Notes under the pieces: model-generated
Databases searched by the model: none
What the model was told of the DNA's origin: nothing
The model's input: only the letters and a program-made list of their open reading frames with translations
Made by a program: the position numbers and the translations under genes
Shown here: piece by piece, positions 62,355 through 64,000 of the stretch
How the letters are laid out: the number at the start of each line of letters is the position of its first letter
How positions within the stretch are numbered: the first letter of the stretch is position 1
Source: Galbibacter kalidii
GTDB lineage: Bacteria; Bacteroidota; Bacteroidia; Flavobacteriales; Flavobacteriaceae
Direction of reading: 5' to 3'
DNA: 64,000 bases
Assembly: GCF_026241135.1 (NCBI RefSeq)
Contig: NZ_JAPFGA010000002.1
Coordinates: forward strand, 124,001 to 188,000

Positions 62355-64000
62355 TTGTAAAAGCTTTTATAAAAACATAAAACCATTTGGTTGGAATAAT
62401 ATTCATTATTGTGATTTTTTACCACTCCTTTGTTATGAAAAAGAAACTCTTCCAAGACAAAACTCCGCTTCCTTTTTATAGTTTGTAAGAGCATCTCAAT
62501 ACAGTCATTATTATTAAGGTTGAGTGTTAATGTATTATCACCATCTATCAATTGTACCCAATCAGGGATTTGATAATCTTCTCGCCATGTTTTGAGTTTA
62601 TCTTTCAAGCTCATGTGACCTTTATCATCATCAATAATTTTTTTAAAGTCCGAAACATCGATTTTCCATATAGCTTTTGCTAGGATAAAGTCTCTATAGA
62701 CAACTCTGGGAAGGAAATAGTATATTTCAGAGAGTGCCCCCCAATCAAAGCCTATACTTTGTCGTTTACTTTGTAAACCAACCTCACATAAAAATTGATA
62801 TATTGGAAGAGAGCTATTTTTATAATTATGTGCATTGGTTAAATAAGGCAACACTTCCTTGTTTAGTTTTTTGGAACGAAGTATAATTCTATTGTCTTTT
62901 ACAGAGATCAATAAATCTGTGACTGGTATTTGCTGCTCTAGATTTAAATTGGAATTGGCTAAATATGGAATCTCATATTTTCTTAATTTAGGGCGTAGTA
63001 TTACATTTCCAGTGCGTTCCTCGGGAAGATGTATAATTTCAGCTACAATTTTATCGGTATTAAGGGATTCTTCCTTCTTAGATATTTCATTAATTAGGCT
63101 ATGAACCTCAGAATTACCGTGATAAAATCTACTCATTAATTTGGCTGCGCTACTCCCAAAAATAGAGTTAACATACATCATTTCCTTGTTGTCAATTAAC
63201 AATAATTCTGCTAAACAGCTCATGGTGTCAGGAAGATTATTCCAGTTTGGATTTAAATCCGGGAAGTCATTATCTTCCAGTTCCACAATAAATGGAGTTT
63301 TCTTATGGTGCTGTATTTTTTTATTTAAAACCTGTGTTATGGTATCCCAATGTAATTTTTTATTGGAAAGTTTTTTATTTGGGATGATGACTTGATCAAT
63401 TAAATATGTTTGATTTGAATTCAAATTGACATGTTGGTATCCAATACCCATCTCAGTGTCTAACGCTTCTGTTAACGGAACTTCTTCCCCTTCATATCTA
63501 TTCAGAAACCTGGTTTTAAACTTGCTCAAGTCGGTAGACGATGTATGCAGAGTGATTTTATTCAAGAAGCACAGCACATCTCTTAATTTCCTTTTCCAAT
63601 TATGATTTAGGTGAGTTGTGGTCATTTTAGGAAACATATCCGTTTGAAGAAGGTGCTTTTTTGTATAGGGGATACCTATACCATCTGCAAGACTGATTAT
63701 TTTGTCATATTTTTCAATGGAATTCCCAAGAGATTTATCTAACAAACCGATCTGCTTTTGAAGCTTTCCTAAGTTTTTGTCTAATTTTTTTCCGGCTTTT
63801 CCTGTGTTTATTAATTTAAATAACTTTAAATGATATGGAATTCCAGAAAGTGTTGGCTCATATTCGGAGGTGATAATTTGGTTATCAATTAGCTCATCTA
63901 TAAAATTGCAGGATTCTAAATTATTAAACCCTTGTCTTGTCAAGATTTCTACAAACTCTGATATCCGCACCCCTTTTTCAGCTTCTTGAAGCAATAGATC
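62351..64000 (-). CDS. Lanthipeptide dehydratase LanB, C-terminal part
   Basis: At least 549 residues, open to the right edge (reading upstream of 63994 without a stop), so the N-terminus is outside the window. Blocks such as LHWDTITQVLN, FIVELEDNDFPDLNPNW, SRFYHGNSEVHSLINEI and PKLRKYEIPYLA match the glutamylation domain of LanB (Lant_dehydr_N). It glutamylates Ser/Thr of the precursor using Glu-tRNA; with the SpaB_C protein it forms a split dehydratase. Confidence 0.88.
   Translation of the reverse strand, partial: DLLLQEAEKGVRISEFVEILTRQGFNNLESCNFIDELIDNQIITSEYEPTLSGIPYHLKLFKLINTGKAGKKLDKNLGKLQKQIGLLDKSLGNSIEKYDKIISLADGIGIPYTKKHLLQTDMFPKMTTTHLNHNWKRKLRDVLCFLNKITLHTSSTDLSKFKTRFLNRYEGEEVPLTEALDTEMGIGYQHVNLNSNQTYLIDQVIIPNKKLSNKKLHWDTITQVLNKKIQHHKKTPFIVELEDNDFPDLNPNWNNLPDTMSCLAELLLIDNKEMMYVNSIFGSSAAKLMSRFYHGNSEVHSLINEISKKEESLNTDKIVAEIIHLPEERTGNVILRPKLRKYEIPYLANSNLNLEQQIPVTDLLISVKDNRIILRSKKLNKEVLPYLTNAHNYKNSSLPIYQFLCEVGLQSKRQSIGFDWGALSEIYYFLPRVVYRDFILAKAIWKIDVSDFKKIIDDDKGHMSLKDKLKTWREDYQIPDWVQLIDGDNTLTLNLNNNDCIEMLLQTIKRKRSFVLEEFLFHNKGVVKNHNNEYYSNQMVLCFYKSFYK

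Overview
The window looks like a chromosome segment of a marine-type member of the Flavobacteriaceae (Bacteroidota). The evidence is the gene families (IPExxxVDY protein, FeoB-associated Cys-rich peptide, a flavobacterial-style thiamine operon, TonB receptor with carboxypeptidase-like N-terminal domain, TPR-AraC regulator), the lack of clear Shine-Dalgarno sites, and repeated Bacteroidota promoters of the form TTG-N19/20-TAnnTTTG.

Layout. 1-1.1 kb: the 5' end of a lipoprotein gene and a LytTR response regulator. 1.2-7.2 kb: an AT-rich restriction-modification island (XRE controller, N6-adenine methylase, nuclease-methylase fusion, C5-cytosine methylase). 7.2-19.1 kb: hybrid histidine kinase, then housekeeping genes (pyk, rnc, fabF, acpP, purN, rnhA, a PfkB kinase, a PurF-like enzyme). 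19.1-19.6 kb: two identical 96-bp copies of a probable small-RNA or micropeptide gene. 19.9-27.7 kb: a Gfo/Idh/MocA oxidoreductase and the operon thiS-thiC-thiE2-thiD-thiE-thiG-thiH under a TPP riboswitch. 27.8-42.3 kb: a radical SAM protein, a TetR-controlled RND efflux operon, a prenyl synthase, and a metal-uptake locus (TonB receptor divergent from a DtxR-type regulator and a ZIP transporter, with a perfect palindrome between them). 42.4-48.3 kb: a DinD-like gene, the feo iron operon, a SCO protein and rseP.

48.4-57.5 kb is accessory DNA. It opens with a GIY-YIG nuclease gene held between a broken tRNA-Asn copy and the intact tRNA-Asn. A mobilizable element follows: excisionase-type HTH, primase-helicase, iteron-like repeats, CHC2/Toprim primase, oriT-like hairpins, MobC-like protein and relaxase, with no integrase in view. 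Next, on the minus strand, is the most notable locus. An ECF-type sigma factor and a Cas12f/TnpB-family protein are encoded 2 bases apart. The Cas12f protein has lost its RuvC catalytic residues and its C-terminal zinc finger. Three tandem repeats directly downstream look like guide-RNA scaffolds, each followed by a different guide. This matches the architecture of dCas12f-sigmaE RNA-guided transcription systems.

57.8-64 kb is a RiPP locus on the minus strand: a lanthipeptide dehydratase fragment running off the right edge, a SpaB_C-type protein, a membrane TPR-AraC regulator, a 53-residue precursor with a GG leader and a cysteine-free core, and a subtilisin-like lipoprotein protease.

All calls come from reading the sequence and from memory of the families. 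No searches were run, and residue numbers are approximate unless stated as exact.
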